Part shown: one piece after another, positions 8,599 through 11,077 of the stretch | How the letters are laid out: each line of letters starts with the position of its first letter | Numbering within the stretch: the stretch's first letter is position 1 | Source: Acidobacteriota bacterium | GTDB taxonomy: Bacteria; Acidobacteriota; Aminicenantia; UBA2199 | Length of the DNA stretch: 11,077 nucleotides | NCBI GenBank assembly: GCA_021817755.1 | Contig: JAKAGC010000066.1 | Coordinates: 1-11,077 of the forward strand | Direction of reading: 5' to 3' | Program-made: the position numbers and the translations under genes | Notes under the pieces: generated by a model | What the model was told of the DNA's origin: nothing | Databases searched by the model: none | Seen by the model: only the letters and a program-made list of their open reading frames with translations

Positions 8599-10878
8599 AT
8601 GTTGAGAAACCCAATTCTAACATATTGTTTTCATGCAGAATTCCCAGGGGAAGACAGAATAATTCTTTCTTCGGAAAAAGAGAGTATTCTACTGGCGGGT
8701 AAACCATATTTTCTTATTCTTTCGAAATTAACAGCCAATCCTTGCACTACTGATGAACTGGTAAAATCGCTGCAAGGTGAGCTTTCTCCATTTGAAATTT
8801 TTTATATTCTGGATGTATTGGAGAAGAAGGGTTATCTCACCGAGGCCGCTTCCTTTGTTACTTCTGAAACGGCTGCGTTTTGGAACAATCGAGGAATGGA
8901 TATAAACCGCCTGATGGAACACTTAAAGGATAAGAAAGTGGGGATATACAATATCGATGTTTCCGAAAAGACAATGGAAAACTTCCGGGAGTCTCTGATT
9001 TCACTTTCTATTACTACGGGTGAACCTGGAGATTTGAATGTTTATCTTGCGAATAATTACCGGCATGATAAAATCAAAGAGATAAATAGAGAAGCGCTTA
9101 TTTCGGGTCGACCCTGGATGCTGATTAAACCGGAAGCCAGCCAACTATGGCTTGGACCTCTTTTTATTCCTGGACGCACGGGTTGTGCCGAATGCTTGAA
9201 ACAACGGCTTGACCTACACCATCCGTTGGATATGTACTTTAAAAGTCAAATGAAAAAAGATTCTAATCTTTGTGTTCCTCCTTCTTATATTCCCCACTCT
9301 GTTTCGATTGCCGCGAATCTGGCTGCGCTGGAAATAGCGAATTGGCTTTACTATGGAAAAAGCGAAACACTGGAAGGAAAAATAGTTACGTTGGATACTG
9401 GAACTTTAAAAAGCGAATCTCATTTTTTGGTTAAACGTCCGCAATGCAGAGAATGTGGGACAATGGAACGTATTGATTTGCGGACAGAAATGCCTGAGGG
9501 GATAGTTCTTGAGAAAAAAACTTCTGTGAGTGTTCAAACTGCGGGTGGTTACCGGGATATGGCCCCCGAGGACACACTGGAAAAATACAGTCATCACGTT
9601 AGCGAAATTACAGGTATTGTCAAAGCCTTAAAACCATACTATAGTATGGAAGGTGCACCATTATATAATTATACGTCAGGCCCAAACACTGCCTTACGAA
9701 GCAATACCCTTTATTGGCTTAATTCGCATATGAGAAGCGCGAATGGGGGGAAAGGGAAAACACACGGACAGGCAAAAACAGGGGCACTGTGCGAAGCAAT
9801 CGAACGCTACAGTATGACCTATCAAGGGGATGAACCGACTCTCCTCTCTTCCCTGGAAAAACTGGGATCTTCTGGGATCCATCCAAATACATATATGAAT
9901 TTTAGTCTCTCCCAATATGCGAATCGTGAAGAGATAAATAGAACTTGTTCGCGCTTTTACTCGATGATTCCGGTTCCTTTCGATCCTCACGCTGAAATAC
10001 CGTGGACACCGGTTTTTTCACTTAGGGATAATACCTTCAAATACCTTCCTACTGCCTTTTGCTATACTCAATTCCCTTCGCAAGACGAAACAAAACTCTT
10101 TTCCTATCCTGACAGTAATGGATGCGCTGCGGGGAATTCAATTGAGGAAGCTATATTACAAGGGTTACTTGAACTGATCGAAAGAGATAGTGTTGCTTTA
10201 TGGTGGTATAACCGTATTCAACGACCAGGGGTTGATTTCCTGGATTTTAATGAACCGTATTTCTTCCGTCTGAAAGATTATTATAACTCAATGGGGAGGC
10301 AATTATACGTACTGGACCTGACTTCTGATTTCGAGATTCCAGCTTTCGGTGCATTTTCATATCGAGAAGGAGAAAGAAGACAGAATGTGTTATTTGGATT
10401 TGGTGCTCATGTGGATGCAAAAATCGCTTTGGAACGGGCATTGGTGGAATTGAACCAGATTCTGCCTATCGCTGAAGCACCGGGTACAGATGCAAAAAAC
10501 GGCAAATATCTGGTTACGGACAAAGTCTTCGTAGATTGGTTGGAAAATGCAACGCTAGAAAACCAACGCTATCTTGCACCACTTCAAAACGTAGGGATGA
10601 AAAAAGCAGCCGATTACCGGGCTCTATGCGCTGCGAATGTTTATGACAGTGTTATGTTCTGCCTTGAAAAAGTGAAAGCACTGGGTATGGAAACATTGGT
10701 TCTCAACCTAACTCGAAGAGATATTGGAATGCCGGTTGTACGTGTAATGGTTCCAGGGCTTCGGCATTTCTGGAAACGGCTTGGAAAGGGACGATTATAT
10801 GATGTTCCGGTTAAAATGGGATGGCTCGATTCTCCTTTAAAAGAAGAGGATATGAATCCGATTGGTTTATTTATTTAA
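8599..10878 (+). CDS. Fused TOMM cyclodehydratase (leader-binding E1-like domain + YcaO)
   Basis: A 759-residue two-part enzyme predicted to bind the leader of a ribosomal precursor peptide and use ATP to convert Cys/Ser/Thr to thiazoline/oxazoline. Residues 1-85 resemble the winged-helix leader-recognition element (LAGKPYFLILSKL, then FYILDVLEKKGYL). Residues about 110-290 are E1-like but lack a GxGxxG nucleotide loop. They keep a four-cysteine zinc site: Cys196/Cys199 (GCAEC) and Cys283/Cys286 (QCREC). Residues about 315-759 are the YcaO domain, with GGKGKTHGQAKTGALCEAIE (383-402) and SNGCAAGNSIEEAILQGLLE (506-525) continuing to LIERD; their glutamates are the Mg-ATP ligands of the family. 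The tail ends NPIGLFI rather than the Pro-rich PxPxP of many relatives. The ATG is the first start in frame, but GAGG is about 17 bases away, an unusually long spacing. No precursor gene is visible nearby. Confidence 0.9.
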   Translation: MLRNPILTYCFHAEFPGEDRIILSSEKESILLAGKPYFLILSKLTANPCTTDELVKSLQGELSPFEIFYILDVLEKKGYLTEAASFVTSETAAFWNNRGMDINRLMEHLKDKKVGIYNIDVSEKTMENFRESLISLSITTGEPGDLNVYLANNYRHDKIKEINREALISGRPWMLIKPEASQLWLGPLFIPGRTGCAECLKQRLDLHHPLDMYFKSQMKKDSNLCVPPSYIPHSVSIAANLAALEIANWLYYGKSETLEGKIVTLDTGTLKSESHFLVKRPQCRECGTMERIDLRTEMPEGIVLEKKTSVSVQTAGGYRDMAPEDTLEKYSHHVSEITGIVKALKPYYSMEGAPLYNYTSGPNTALRSNTLYWLNSHMRSANGGKGKTHGQAKTGALCEAIERYSMTYQGDEPTLLSSLEKLGSSGIHPNTYMNFSLSQYANREEINRTCSRFYSMIPVPFDPHAEIPWTPVFSLRDNTFKYLPTAFCYTQFPSQDETKLFSYPDSNGCAAGNSIEEAILQGLLELIERDSVALWWYNRIQRPGVDFLDFNEPYFFRLKDYYNSMGRQLYVLDLTSDFEIPAFGAFSYREGERRQNVLFGFGAHVDAKIALERALVELNQILPIAEAPGTDAKNGKYLVTDKVFVDWLENATLENQRYLAPLQNVGMKKAADYRALCAANVYDSVMFCLEKVKALGMETLVLNLTRRDIGMPVVRVMVPGLRHFWKRLGKGRLYDVPVKMGWLDSPLKEEDMNPIGLFI

Positions 10879-10889
10879 AATTCATAAAA

Positions 10890-11077
10890 TCAGAGTGTCA
10901 TAGCAGTTGTTTTAATTCGTTCCCATGCTTCTTTGATGTGTCGATATTCCTGATAAGTCTGGCCAATAGAAAAACGTAATACGAATTTTCCCTTCAACCG
11001 GGTGTGAGTGAGATATAGTTTTCCGCTGTCGTTTAAGGTTTCCATCAACTGTTGGTTTAAATTGTCGAGTTGGGTTT
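10890..11077 (-). CDS. Pyridoxal-dependent (aromatic-amino-acid-type) decarboxylase, C-terminal fragment
   Basis: The last 61 codons and stop of a minus-strand gene that continues past the right edge. The frame reads TQLDNLNQQLMETLNDSGKL, then YLTHTRLKGKFVLRFSIGQT, then YQEYRHIKEAWERI. The order of a short helix, SGxxYLTHTxLxGxxVLRxxIGxxxTxxxHV and a terminal helix is the usual end of group II PLP decarboxylases (DDC/tyrosine/tryptophan decarboxylase family). These remove the carboxylate of aromatic amino acids to give amines. The active-site Lys and substrate pocket are outside the window, so specificity is unknown and a related member (glutamate or diaminobutyrate decarboxylase) is possible. 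It converges on the YcaO gene with only 11 bp between stops and no evident terminator. Confidence 0.78.
   Translation of the reverse strand, partial: TQLDNLNQQLMETLNDSGKLYLTHTRLKGKFVLRFSIGQTYQEYRHIKEAWERIKTTAMTL

Overview
The window carries ten protein-coding genes: eight complete and two cut by the window edges. There are no RNA genes, insertion sequences or CRISPR arrays that I can see. The moderately AT-rich composition and the ATP synthase layout suggest a Gram-negative bacterium. In that layout two b-type stator genes come first, the second with a cleavable-looking signal peptide, followed by delta-alpha-gamma-beta-epsilon with no a or c subunit gene beside them. This is the arrangement known from deltaproteobacterial lineages and some relatives, possibly including Acidobacteriota-like groups. 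Nothing here fixes the species or phylum.

Layout, left to right. Positions 1-147 (+) are the C-terminus of a FabD-type malonyl-CoA:ACP transacylase. It converges on a 12-TM MOP/MATE-like transporter resembling the ANKH branch (195-1526, -). Next come an alpha/beta hydrolase (1623-2378, -) and the main block, a seven-gene F1Fo ATP synthase operon on the minus strand (8364 down to 2470): b', b with signal peptide, delta, alpha, gamma, beta, epsilon. The seven genes are packed with gaps of 0-14 bp or short overlaps. A good sigma70-type promoter (TTGACT, 17 bp, TATTAT) lies just upstream of b'. The hydrolase may be read through from this operon or from a weak promoter of its own.

A 234-bp divergent intergenic region (8365-8598) holds this promoter, a near-perfect 15-bp-arm palindrome, and a second strong-looking promoter (TTGAAC, 17 bp, TATAAT) facing right. 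That promoter drives a 759-aa fused TOMM cyclodehydratase: an N-terminal leader-binding/E1-like C domain with a four-cysteine zinc site, joined to a YcaO ATP-dependent domain. Such enzymes convert Cys/Ser/Thr of a ribosomal precursor peptide to azolines. No precursor peptide, dehydrogenase or exporter is visible here, so the pathway is incomplete within the window. The right end holds the C-terminus of a convergent aromatic-L-amino-acid-decarboxylase-type PLP enzyme (10890-11077, -).

The ATP synthase block is ordinary housekeeping. The most interesting items are the apparently orphan fused YcaO enzyme with its unusual C-terminal tail, and the palindromic element between the two divergent promoters.
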